DNA from: Rothia nasimurium
Lineage (GTDB): Bacteria; Actinomycetota; Actinomycetes; Actinomycetales; Micrococcaceae
Length of the DNA stretch: 64,000 bases
Reading direction: 5' to 3'
Assembly (NCBI RefSeq): GCF_928391935.1
Contig: NZ_CAKMTD010000002.1
Span: 186,001 to 250,000, forward strand
Below the pieces are notes generated by a model. The model worked only from the letters and a program-made list of their open reading frames with translations. It did not search any database and was not told the origin of the DNA. Position 1 is the stretch's first letter, and each line of letters opens with the position of its first letter. A program made the translations under genes and the position numbers. Below are positions 55,940 to 63,624 of this stretch, piece after piece.

Positions 55940-57277
55940 ATGAAAATCTCTGTTATCGGCTGCGGCTACCTCGGCGCCGTCCACGCAGCAGCAATGGCCC
56001 ACCTTGGCCACCAAACCCTGGGCGTCGACGTCGACGCCACCAAAATCGAAGCCCTTTCAGCAGGCAAGGCCCCCTTCTTTGAACCCGGCTTCCCAGAACT
56101 GCTCCAAGGCGCTCTCAACGCCGGTACCCTCAGCTTCGCCCTGGCCCCCGCCAGCGAAGAACTTGCGGACGTCGACGTCCACTTCATCGCCGTCGGCACC
56201 CCCCAGTCTGAAGACGGCAAAGCTGCCAACCTGACCTACGTCGAGGCAGCCCTCGACATGATCCTAGCCGCCCTCCCCGAAACCGGCCCCACCGAAGACG
56301 GCACCCCCCGCACCGTCATCGTCGGCAAATCAACTGTGCCCGTTGGCACCGCCGCCCGCCTGGCCGAACGAGCCGAAGCCGCAGGAGCCGTCCTCCTCTG
56401 GAACCCCGAGTTCCTGCGCGAAGGCTTCGCCGTCAAAGACACCCTGCACCCCGACCGCCTGGTCTACGGCCTGCCCGACACCCCCGCCGGAATCCGCGGA
56501 GCCGCCGCCCTCGACTCCGTCTACGCCCCCCTCCTGGCCGAAGGTATCCCCCTCATCAAGACCAACTACCCCACCGCTGAACTCGTCAAGGTAGCAGCCA
56601 ATTCCTTCCTGGCCACCAAAATCTCCTTCATCAACGCCATGGCAGAACTTTGCGAAGCCACCGGCGGCGACGTCAGCGAACTCGCCCACGCCATCGGCTA
56701 CGACGAACGCATCGGCAACAAGTTCCTCAAGGCCGGTGTCGGCTTCGGCGGCGGCTGCCTGCCCAAGGACATCCGCGCCTTCATGGCCCGGGCCGAAGAA
56801 CTCGGCGTCTTTGACGCTGTCTCCTTCCTCCGCGACGTCGACGCCATCAACCAGCGCCGCCGCGACCGCGTCGTCACCCAAACCATCCAAGCCTTCGGCG
56901 GAAACATGGACCTAGCCCGCGTCACCGTCCTCGGGGCCGCCTTCAAACCCAACTCAGACGACATCCGCGACTCACCCGCCCTCGACATCGCCGTCCGCCT
57001 GGCCGAAACCGGGGCATCCGTCACCATCAGCGACCCCGAAGCCCTCCACGGAGTTGCAGCCCGCTACCCGGCCCTCACCTGCGTCCGCGACCCCTACCAG
57101 GCCCTCGAAGGAGCCCAAATGGTACTGCTTCTCACCGAATGGGGAGAATTCCTCGAACTAGACCCCGCCCGGGCAGCCACCCTCGTAGAGACCGCCCGCA
57201 TCATCGACGGCCGCAACGCCCTCGACCGCGACGCCTGGCAGGCCGCCGGCTGGGACTACCAGGGCCTCGGCCGCTAA
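55940..57277 (+). CDS. ugd: UDP-glucose 6-dehydrogenase
   Basis: A 445-residue UDP-glucose/GDP-mannose dehydrogenase that oxidises UDP-glucose to UDP-glucuronate with two NAD+. N-terminal dinucleotide site VIGCGYLGAVHA, the GKSTVPVGT and NPEFLREG segments, and the catalytic Cys in GFGGGCLPKD (Cys 273) are present. It lies 104 bases after the second kinase gene and may be cotranscribed; AAGGA precedes the ATG. UDP-glucuronate is the probable donor, or its precursor, for the upstream transferases. Confidence 0.95.
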   Translation: MKISVIGCGYLGAVHAAAMAHLGHQTLGVDVDATKIEALSAGKAPFFEPGFPELLQGALNAGTLSFALAPASEELADVDVHFIAVGTPQSEDGKAANLTYVEAALDMILAALPETGPTEDGTPRTVIVGKSTVPVGTAARLAERAEAAGAVLLWNPEFLREGFAVKDTLHPDRLVYGLPDTPAGIRGAAALDSVYAPLLAEGIPLIKTNYPTAELVKVAANSFLATKISFINAMAELCEATGGDVSELAHAIGYDERIGNKFLKAGVGFGGGCLPKDIRAFMARAEELGVFDAVSFLRDVDAINQRRRDRVVTQTIQAFGGNMDLARVTVLGAAFKPNSDDIRDSPALDIAVRLAETGASVTISDPEALHGVAARYPALTCVRDPYQALEGAQMVLLLTEWGEFLELDPARAATLVETARIIDGRNALDRDAWQAAGWDYQGLGR

Positions 57278-57294
57278 ACCCCACCCCACACACC

Positions 57295-57334
57295 AAGGAC
57301 GCCCACCGCTTCAGAAACAGCGGTGGGCGTCCTT
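57295..57334. terminator. Strong bidirectional terminator
   Basis: A perfect 16-bp stem (AAGGACGCCCACCGCT / AGCGGTGGGCGTCCTT) with an 8-base loop, followed by CATTT. It separates convergent ugd and nrdR. Confidence 0.9.
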
Positions 57335-57366
57335 CATTTCAATATCTAGCTACTGAGGCTCTAGGC

Positions 57367-57843
57367 CTACAAGAGGGTGGGCTGCTCCCCCGCCCCCAGG
57401 CCCGCCTCCCGCAGGGCGGCAATGGCGCGTTCAAAATCGTCCAGGGACTCAAAGGCCTGGTAGACACTGGCAAAACGCAGGTAGGCGACGGTATCAAGCC
57501 GCGACAGCGGCTCCAAAATAGACAACCCCACCTCGTGGGCGTCAATCTCAGCCAGGCCCTTAGCCCGGATAGCCTCTTCAACCTCCTGGGCCAGCTTGGC
57601 CAGGTCGTCCTCCCCCACCGGGCGGCCCTGGCAGGCTTTTCGCACACCAGAAATAATCTTGGCCCGATTGAAGGGTTCAGTAACCCCGCTGCGCTTAATC
57701 ACTGACACTGCCGTTGTTTCAACGGTCGTGAAGCGCTTGCCGCAGTTGTTGCACTGGCGGCGGCGGCGAATGGCCGAGCCGTCGTCAGTGGTGCGGGAAT
57801 CAACGACGCGGGACTCAGCCTTGCGGCAGAAAGGGCAGTTCAT
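57367..57843 (-). CDS. nrdR: Transcriptional repressor NrdR
   Basis: A 158-residue NrdR: N-terminal zinc ribbon with Cys 3, 6, 31 and 34 ([21 protein letters not shown]), then an ATP-cone domain ([20 protein letters not shown]). NrdR represses ribonucleotide reductase genes when dATP/ATP is bound. It lies 18 bases downstream of hisD and is probably cotranscribed with it. Length is typical. Confidence 0.97.
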   Translation of the reverse strand: MNCPFCRKAESRVVDSRTTDDGSAIRRRRQCNNCGKRFTTVETTAVSVIKRSGVTEPFNRAKIISGVRKACQGRPVGEDDLAKLAQEVEEAIRAKGLAEIDAHEVGLSILEPLSRLDTVAYLRFASVYQAFESLDDFERAIAALREAGLGAGEQPTLL

Positions 57844-57861
57844 GTGGTTCCTCCTCGGGGC

Positions 57862-59229
57862 CTAGGCTCCGCTGGTTCGCACGGTGATAGCCTCCCCGTG
57901 GGCGGGTAGGTCTTCGTCATGGGCAACAGCAACAATGGCCTCGCCGATTTCAGCCAGCGCCTCCTGGCTGTAGTTGATCAGCTGCACAGCCTTCATAAAG
58001 ACGGTGGTGTTCAGCCCCGAGGCGTAGGCGGCTGACCCGCCGGTGGGCAAAACATGGTTGGAGCCGGCCGCGTAGTCACCCAGGGGCACCGGAGAGTAGG
58101 GGCCGATGAAAATAGCCCCGGCATTGCGGACCCGCCCGGCCACCTCTTCTGCCTTCTCAGTGTGAATTTCAAGGTGCTCGGCGGCGTAGGCGTCAGCCAC
58201 CGCGATGGAGGCCTCAAGGCTGTCGGTGAGCACCACGCCGGACTGGGGGCCGGTCAGGGCGGTGGCAACGCGCTCGCTGTGCTTGGTGGTAGCAGCCCGG
58301 CGGGTGATAGCTTCTTGGACGGCGGCGGCTAGGGCCGGGCTGTGGGTAATGAGGACGGACCCGGCGTTGGGGTCGTGTTCGGCCTGGGAGATCAGGTCGG
58401 CGGCGACGTAATCGGGATTAGCGGTGTCGTCGGCAATGACGGCGATTTCAGTGGTTCCGGCTTCGCCGTCCACACCCACGACGCCTTGGAGGGCCCGCTT
58501 GGCCATGGCAACGAAGATGTTGCCGGGGCCGGTGATGGTATCGACGGGCTCAAGAACCTCACCGGCGTCGTCCAGGCCGTAGGCCATGGCACCCAGGGCA
58601 CCAGCCCCGCCGATAGCCCAGATTTCGGTAATACCCAGCAGGCCAGCGGCACCCAGGATGGTGGGGTGGGGCAGGCCGCCGAATTCCTTTTGGGGCGGGG
58701 TGCAGAGCACAATGGAGCCGACGCCTGCCGCTTGGGCGGGAACGGTGTTCATAATGACCGAGGAGGGGTAGACGGCCAGGCCACCGGGTACATAGACGCC
58801 GGCGCGGCGCACGGGGGTCCAGCGGTTGGTCAGGACGGCCCCGGGGGCAACTTCGATAGTCTGGTCTGCAGGGCGTTGGGCGGCTGCAAAGGCCCGGGTG
58901 CGTTCGATAGCGATTTCAAGCCCGGCCCTGACCTGGGGGTCCAGGGAGGCGACGGCGTCGTCAATGGCACTCTGGGGCACACGCAGGACCCCCTGCTCTA
59001 CTCCGTCGAAACGGGCGGAGAGCTCCCGCAGGTAGTCAGCGCCGCGGGCCTGTACGTTCTCAAGGATCTCATGGACGGTAGTGAGCGCGTTCCCTACGAA
59101 CTCTGTGGTTTGGCGCGGGACGAGACGGCGCAACTCGGCATAGGTATGGGTGCTGCCGCGCAGGTCAATGGTGCGCAGGGTGAAGTCGGCGGGAACTGGG
59201 GAGGTCTGGGTGTTTTCTGATGTGCTCAC
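57862..59229 (-). CDS. hisD: Histidinol dehydrogenase
   Basis: A 455-residue HisD, last step of histidine synthesis (histidinol to histidine, two NAD+). Family motifs include YVPGGLAVYPSSVIMNTVPAQAAGV, GPGNIFVAMAKRAL, SQAEHDPNA and the C-terminal HVLPTGGSAAYASGL with zinc-ligand His. No other his genes are in the window. A perfect 21-bp inverted repeat (59250-59308) lies 20 bases upstream of its ATG at 59229. Confidence 0.97.
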   Translation of the reverse strand: MSTSENTQTSPVPADFTLRTIDLRGSTHTYAELRRLVPRQTTEFVGNALTTVHEILENVQARGADYLRELSARFDGVEQGVLRVPQSAIDDAVASLDPQVRAGLEIAIERTRAFAAAQRPADQTIEVAPGAVLTNRWTPVRRAGVYVPGGLAVYPSSVIMNTVPAQAAGVGSIVLCTPPQKEFGGLPHPTILGAAGLLGITEIWAIGGAGALGAMAYGLDDAGEVLEPVDTITGPGNIFVAMAKRALQGVVGVDGEAGTTEIAVIADDTANPDYVAADLISQAEHDPNAGSVLITHSPALAAAVQEAITRRAATTKHSERVATALTGPQSGVVLTDSLEASIAVADAYAAEHLEIHTEKAEEVAGRVRNAGAIFIGPYSPVPLGDYAAGSNHVLPTGGSAAYASGLNTTVFMKAVQLINYSQEALAEIGEAIVAVAHDEDLPAHGEAITVRTSGA

Positions 59230-59249
59230 CCTCCTAGTTTACAGCCGAC

Positions 59250-59308
59250 TGTGCCACTTACTCCCGAATGTGGTAGTTAGACTGCCCCATTCGGGAGTAA
59301 GTGGCACA
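59250..59308. repeat. Perfect 21-bp inverted repeat upstream of hisD
   Basis: Arms 59250-59270 and 59288-59308 are exact complements (TGTGCCACTTACTCCCG... / ...CGGGAGTAAGTGGCACA) around a 17-base loop. It lacks a following T-run on either strand, so it is not a standard terminator. It would sit in or at the hisD leader. Confidence 0.9.
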
Positions 59309-59372
59309 TTCGCCAGGTGCTCTTTTCTGACTAGCCTCTATGACGACTCTGTGACTTAACCCATGAGACCCC

Positions 59373-59390
59373 TCTCACATTAAAGTGAGA
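59373..59390. promoter_or_regulatory. Palindromic operator-like site
   Basis: TCTCACATTAAAGTGAGA: 6-base arms with an AT-rich 6-base centre, about 155 bases upstream of the first surface-protein gene. It has the form of a binding site for a dimeric regulator. No regulator is identified. Confidence 0.4.
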
Positions 59391-59546
59391 CGGGCATAAG
59401 TAGCCCCTTATACTCAAAACTGTCTGGAAATCCCAACAGGTAGGAGCAAGGTAGCTCCGCCTAACACGTTTCCACCTCCCCCGCCCCGCGTCACACCCAG
59501 CCCAGTAGCGTACATGTGGCGCACCCTATCACTGCAAGGACACACC

Positions 59547-60149
59547 ATGAAGCGTTCCCTCAAGGCCACCCTCGCAGGTGGCGCAGCCATCATCCTTCTT
59601 GCCGGCGGCGCAGGCACCTTTGCCCGCTGGTACGACACCTCCGAGGTCGGCCAGACCACCATCACTACCGGCCAGCTCTCCCTCTTCACCGGAGCCGGAA
59701 TGTGGAAAATCAACACCGCCACCAACCCCCAGGTCAGCTGGCCGTTTGACCCTGCAACCGACAAGATCGTCCCCGGTGACGTGCTCACTTACACCACCAC
59801 CGCCACCCCCACCATCATCGGCAAGAACCTGGTTGCTGAGCTCACCGCCTCAATGGACGGCACCGGCCTTGAGGACCTCATTAGCCCCCAGCCTCAGCCC
59901 GGCAAGATCCACTACACCGCCGTCGTCACCGATGATCAGGGAACCCCGGTCACTACCCTCACCGAAAAAAATTCCGGCACGACCTACAATGTCACCCTGA
60001 CCCTGACCTTCCCCGAATACACCAACACCACCGAGGCATCAGCAGCCGGCACCAACACCCCTGATGACACCTGGTACGGCCAGCTGATGCAGGATAAGAC
60101 CATTAATCTGAATGCCCTGAAGGTAACTGTTACCCAGACTAATCGCTAG
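59547..60149 (+). CDS. Secreted protein with alternate-type (CalY/TasA-like) signal peptide
   Basis: A 200-residue exported protein. The N-terminus MKRSLKATLAGGAAIILLAG-GAGTFARWYDTSEV is the alternate-type signal region seen in actinobacterial CalY/camelysin/TasA-like proteins that are cut by SipW-type peptidases. The mature part is a beta-rich domain with Thr-rich strands (GQTTITTGQLSLF, VLTYTTTATPTIIGKNL). The family forms matrix fibres in Bacillus. The gene heads a five-gene operon that encodes such a peptidase. ATG at 59547 with AAGGA upstream. Confidence 0.85.
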   Translation: MKRSLKATLAGGAAIILLAGGAGTFARWYDTSEVGQTTITTGQLSLFTGAGMWKINTATNPQVSWPFDPATDKIVPGDVLTYTTTATPTIIGKNLVAELTASMDGTGLEDLISPQPQPGKIHYTAVVTDDQGTPVTTLTEKNSGTTYNVTLTLTFPEYTNTTEASAAGTNTPDDTWYGQLMQDKTINLNALKVTVTQTNR

Positions 60150-60160
60150 TCTCTAACCCC

Positions 60161-60907
60161 ATGCCCCCGCAAGCCCGTCAGCCCTTGAGGCCGGTAGCCT
60201 GGCGCCTACGTCGTGCCCTGATTGCTACCGGCCTGGGGGCTGTCGTGCTTTTAGCTGGGGTTTCTGGGGAGACAACCCTGGCCCGGCTGGCTGATTCCCA
60301 GCAGGCCACAGGCCCCCAGCAGCTCACCACGGGGGCCCTCAATCTGGAGGTTGGCGCTTTCACAGGAGGCAGCATCTACGGGGTGCAGGCCCATCCTGTT
60401 TCTGCCCAGCGGTCGATTCCCCAGGCTACCTGCCAGGTTCTTCCCGCGCCTCGGGAAGCTGACTCTTTCCCGGATCTTTCTGGGCTCACAACACCTGGAA
60501 CTCGGGTGCAGGATGTCTGCTCGCTGCCCAATTCAGCCACGGCCCTGACCCTCTCGGGCGGGGATCTTCTTGCCCTCACCTATGAGCTCACCCTCACCGC
60601 CGAGGGTCAGAACCTGACCGGCCACCTGGTCCTGACCCCAGAAGATTCCCAGCTACCTGCCCCCTACCAGATCCTGGGTGCCCGGCTGGTTGCCCAGGGG
60701 CAGGACGGCGGCCAGGCGGCCAAGGCTGGGGACGACGGCATCGTCCGCCTCCCCTTTGGCCCCGGTGAGGGAGCCCCCAGAACCTTTACCCTGACTGTCC
60801 TGACCCGGGTAGCCGGCTCTGCTGCGTCCGCTGAAGAGCTAGCTCACTTGACCCAGCAGACCTGGGTGCCCCGGTTCAGGGTCTATGCAGAGCAGGATTC
60901 CCGATGA
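60161..60907 (+). CDS. Secreted SipW-dependent-type protein, unknown
   Basis: A 248-residue protein with a basic, Arg-rich start, one hydrophobic helix (about 20-38) and then TLARLADSQQATGPQQLTTGALNLEV, which parallels the ARW/D-T-S ... TTGQLSL segment of the preceding protein. The mature part has two Cys (TCQVL and VCSLP) that could form a disulfide. No known catalytic motif. The ATG at 60161 lacks a clear ribosome binding site, so it may depend on coupling with the gene 11 bases upstream. It overlaps the next gene by four bases. Confidence 0.75.
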   Translation: MPPQARQPLRPVAWRLRRALIATGLGAVVLLAGVSGETTLARLADSQQATGPQQLTTGALNLEVGAFTGGSIYGVQAHPVSAQRSIPQATCQVLPAPREADSFPDLSGLTTPGTRVQDVCSLPNSATALTLSGGDLLALTYELTLTAEGQNLTGHLVLTPEDSQLPAPYQILGARLVAQGQDGGQAAKAGDDGIVRLPFGPGEGAPRTFTLTVLTRVAGSAASAEELAHLTQQTWVPRFRVYAEQDSR

Positions 60908-62250
60908 AAAAACGTGCCATTCTTGCCCTTGCCGCCCTGCTCCTGGTGGCTGCCCCCACCGGGGCGGGAACCGACGCCAGGTTTGCCACGCCCCCTACCA
61001 CCCTGGGCGGGGAATTGACCCTCACCACAGACCAGCACGGGGTAAGTACAGACCTCGATCCCACGACCTTTCTCCCCCAGTCCCTGACCTCAAGCCCGGG
61101 AATTGTGGTCACCAGTCAAGCCACTACCGGGGATATAGCCCTGCGCATCAACGACCTTACGGTGAGTCTTCCTGAGCAGCAGGCCGGTTTGCGCAACTCC
61201 CTCTGGAAAGACATGAGCCGGTACGGCATGACCTACTCGGTCTACCTCACCACAGACCTGGCCCCCGGCTCCTGCGCCGGGGTAGAGCATTCACCAGGTG
61301 CCCAGCGCATTACCCCCGTCTACCAGAGCCTTGACCTTTCCCAGGGACCCCAGGCCCTCCCCCTTGAGATCTCGCCGGGCCCCCTGATGGCGGCCCAGGG
61401 CGTCCTTCACCTGGCCCCGGGGCAGGGGATCAAGCTGTGCCCGGTGGTGACCGAGCCGAAAAATACCTCCCCCGAGGCCCTGCTCTCCTTCTATCTTGAA
61501 CAGTTGCTTGAAGCCCTCACCACCACGGTCACGGTTGAAACAGCCCTGCCCGGTGCGGCCCCGCTCACCCCTCAGCCAGCCCCCGGTATGGCTGATGTAA
61601 GGTGGTCTACTTCAGCTTCGGCCTCCGTCACCACAGCCCTAAACCTTCCTGCAATCCAACCCCAAACCGGCCCGGCCCACCACGGTTTTGAAAATCGCAA
61701 GTACGCGGCAACTGCCCGCTATGACGTGCTGAAATGGCGCTGGCCTACTTCCTGGGCAGTGGACGGACGTCCGCGCGGCAGCACCCTCTACGGGGTTCAG
61801 GTTCTCTACCGCCCCACAGGAACAGACAAGCCCTTCACCCCGCTCTCAGGTTCAATTGACGCTTCGGCAGCCTTCACCCGGGTTGTGGACCAGGCCGACG
61901 GTATCTACCGGCCTGAGCAGTATGTAGCCTGGGCTACTGAAGATTGGCGACGCGGGGCGGTGGGCCTGCACCTGGCCAACTGGGCTGATCTGGGTTCCCC
62001 CCTACCGGCCCCGTCCGGCCAATACAGCTACGGGCTGGACCTCAAGTTCCGCTTTTTGATTGCGGACGCCGGGGGCACGGACTCGGGCTACTACATAGAT
62101 TCCCCCTTCTACTACCAAACCCAGCAGACCTTCCGCCGGGCCAAGCCCACCCTGGCCACAGATGAAGTCAGCCAGAGTTATCAGGTAGTTGAGGTCCCTG
62201 CTGAAAGTAACCTTCCCGACTACTACCAGGGGTGGGGGGTCAGCCGGTGA
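60904..62250 (+). CDS. Large secreted protein of the same operon, unknown
   Basis: A 448-residue exported protein with a short basic N-terminus, a hydrophobic helix (about 4-20) and then GAGTDARFATPPTTLGGELTLTT, similar in pattern to the signal boundary of the two preceding proteins. The rest is beta-rich with no domain I recognise; the last third has WPTSWAVDGRPRGSTLYGVQVLY and many aromatic residues. It may be an adhesive tip or an accessory subunit. ATGA overlap with the upstream gene and GTGA overlap with the signal peptidase gene. Confidence 0.72.
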   Translation: MKKRAILALAALLLVAAPTGAGTDARFATPPTTLGGELTLTTDQHGVSTDLDPTTFLPQSLTSSPGIVVTSQATTGDIALRINDLTVSLPEQQAGLRNSLWKDMSRYGMTYSVYLTTDLAPGSCAGVEHSPGAQRITPVYQSLDLSQGPQALPLEISPGPLMAAQGVLHLAPGQGIKLCPVVTEPKNTSPEALLSFYLEQLLEALTTTVTVETALPGAAPLTPQPAPGMADVRWSTSASASVTTALNLPAIQPQTGPAHHGFENRKYAATARYDVLKWRWPTSWAVDGRPRGSTLYGVQVLYRPTGTDKPFTPLSGSIDASAAFTRVVDQADGIYRPEQYVAWATEDWRRGAVGLHLANWADLGSPLPAPSGQYSYGLDLKFRFLIADAGGTDSGYYIDSPFYYQTQQTFRRAKPTLATDEVSQSYQVVEVPAESNLPDYYQGWGVSR

Positions 62251-62885
62251 GGTTCCTGAAAAGCAGCCGCACTTCTGCCCCGGCACCTCAAGAAACCGGT
62301 GACCAGGCACCGGAGCAGACCGGGGCGAAAGGCCCCCTTGCCCGCCTGGCCAGCGTCCTGACCCTGGTGCTGGGTCTGGCCGTCCTAACCCTGCTGTTCT
62401 TAACCGTGGCTTTGCCCGCCCTGCTGGGCTGGGTGCCACTCACCGTCCAGAGCGGGTCCATGGAGCCTACCTACCCTGTTGGCTCCCAGCTGGTGGTCGC
62501 CCCGGTGGAGGGCCAGGCCCGTAAGGAATTGGTGACAGGGCAGGTCATTACTTTTATGCCCAACCCTGATGATCCTACCCTGGTCACCCATCGGATTCAG
62601 TCGGTGGCTGTCCAGGCGGACGGGCAGGTTGCCTACCGCACCCGCGGGGACGGTAACCAGGTGGATGACCCGGAGCCGGTCTACGACAAACAGGTGCGGG
62701 CGGTGGCCAAGTACCATGTGCCCTATATGGGGTATGTTGCCCAGTGGCTGGATCCGGCCAGTAAGCGGACGCTAACCATGGTGGCTGTTGCCCTGCTTGC
62801 GGGCTATGCCCTCTATCAGGTGGTAGCTGCCGGGGTTGAGAAGGCCCGGCGGGCTGGGACGGCGCAGGAGCAGAGCGATGCTTGA
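62247..62885 (+). CDS. sipW: SipW-type signal peptidase I
   Basis: A 212-residue signal peptidase of the archaeal/ER (SipW) type: N-terminal helix (about 36-62), catalytic Ser in TVQSGSMEPTYPVGS (Ser 71) and His in LVTHRIQSV (His 115) in place of the usual Lys, plus a C-terminal helix (about 174-196). Such enzymes process TasA/CalY-type precursors encoded beside them. The GTG at 62247 overlaps the upstream stop; GGGGGGT precedes it. A GTG five codons earlier is possible. Gene symbol is by family resemblance. Confidence 0.9.
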   Translation: MRFLKSSRTSAPAPQETGDQAPEQTGAKGPLARLASVLTLVLGLAVLTLLFLTVALPALLGWVPLTVQSGSMEPTYPVGSQLVVAPVEGQARKELVTGQVITFMPNPDDPTLVTHRIQSVAVQADGQVAYRTRGDGNQVDDPEPVYDKQVRAVAKYHVPYMGYVAQWLDPASKRTLTMVAVALLAGYALYQVVAAGVEKARRAGTAQEQSDA

Positions 62886-63624
62886 GGCTCTGTTTCTGAC
62901 CCTTGGTTCCCCTCTTGAGGTGTGCCCGGCGGGGAATCTAGCTGATGTGGTTGTTACTGATTCGTCCGGCCAGCAGGCGGCCCTGGGCCCTGAGTTCACG
63001 GGGCTGGAACTTACCCTGGGTCCGCTTGCCCCGGGCAGTTCACAGGATTATCGCCTGAGCCTGGTGAATACCAGTGAGCTGAGCACCTATGAGCTGGTGG
63101 TGACGCTTGAGGGTGTTGAGGTCCCGCAAGTACTGGTGACCGGAGCCCACCCCTTGCTGGTTGAGGCTGGGCTTTCAACCGGGGAGACCAGGCAGTTTGC
63201 TGGCCCCGGCCAGGGGGTTGCGGTGTCCCAGTCCTTGGGGAGCCTGGGCCCGGGCCAGAGGGCTGATCTGGTGCTTGATTTTGCCTTGGGTGCCTCGCCG
63301 GTTCTTTCCCGCGATGGGATGGATGAGCAGGCGGTTTTTGAGGTTGGCCTGGGGGCTACCGTGGATTGCCGGCAGGGTGTAGAAGGCCAGGACGAGGTGG
63401 AGTCGGGCGGGGATATGCCCGGCGGGAGCCAGCCTGTTGGCGGCCGGGTGAGCGATCGGCCCGTGGATGACAGCCAGGCGGCTTTGGATTCCCAGGCTAG
63501 CACCGGCCCGCAGTCCTTGGCCCGCACAGGCATGTCTTCCCTAGCCCTGGTGGGGCTGGGGGCTGGTCTGGTGCTGGTGGGCCTTGCCTGCCGGGCGGGT
63601 GGGCGGCGGTCTTCTGCTTCTTAG
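62878..63624 (+). CDS. LAxTG-anchored surface protein
   Basis: A 248-residue protein with a C-terminal sorting signal: LARTG (214-218), a hydrophobic helix (about 220-240) and a basic tail (RAGGRRSS), matching LAxTG motifs used by class E sortases. The N-terminus is weakly hydrophobic (MLEALFLTLGSPLEV), with no clear signal peptide, which leaves its export route uncertain. The ectodomain (GLELTLGPLAPGSSQDYRLSLVN) looks beta-sandwich. The ATG at 62878 overlaps the peptidase stop, with AGGAG upstream. No sortase gene is visible. Confidence 0.8.
   Translation: MLEALFLTLGSPLEVCPAGNLADVVVTDSSGQQAALGPEFTGLELTLGPLAPGSSQDYRLSLVNTSELSTYELVVTLEGVEVPQVLVTGAHPLLVEAGLSTGETRQFAGPGQGVAVSQSLGSLGPGQRADLVLDFALGASPVLSRDGMDEQAVFEVGLGATVDCRQGVEGQDEVESGGDMPGGSQPVGGRVSDRPVDDSQAALDSQASTGPQSLARTGMSSLALVGLGAGLVLVGLACRAGGRRSSAS

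Larger units (their letters stand above)
59230..59546. other. Divergent intergenic region between hisD and the surface-protein operon
   Basis: A 317-base gap between divergent genes. It holds a perfect 21-bp inverted repeat near hisD (59250-59308), a 6+6 palindrome TCTCACATTAAAGTGAGA (59373-59390) nearer the surface operon, and a pyrimidine-rich stretch (about 59461-59505). Promoters for both directions must lie here, but none is obvious. No small gene or RNA is recognisable. Confidence 0.55.

Noticed and set aside
58342..59220. 292-residue plus-strand frame opposite hisD
   Set aside because: No domain features; hisD is complete on the other strand.
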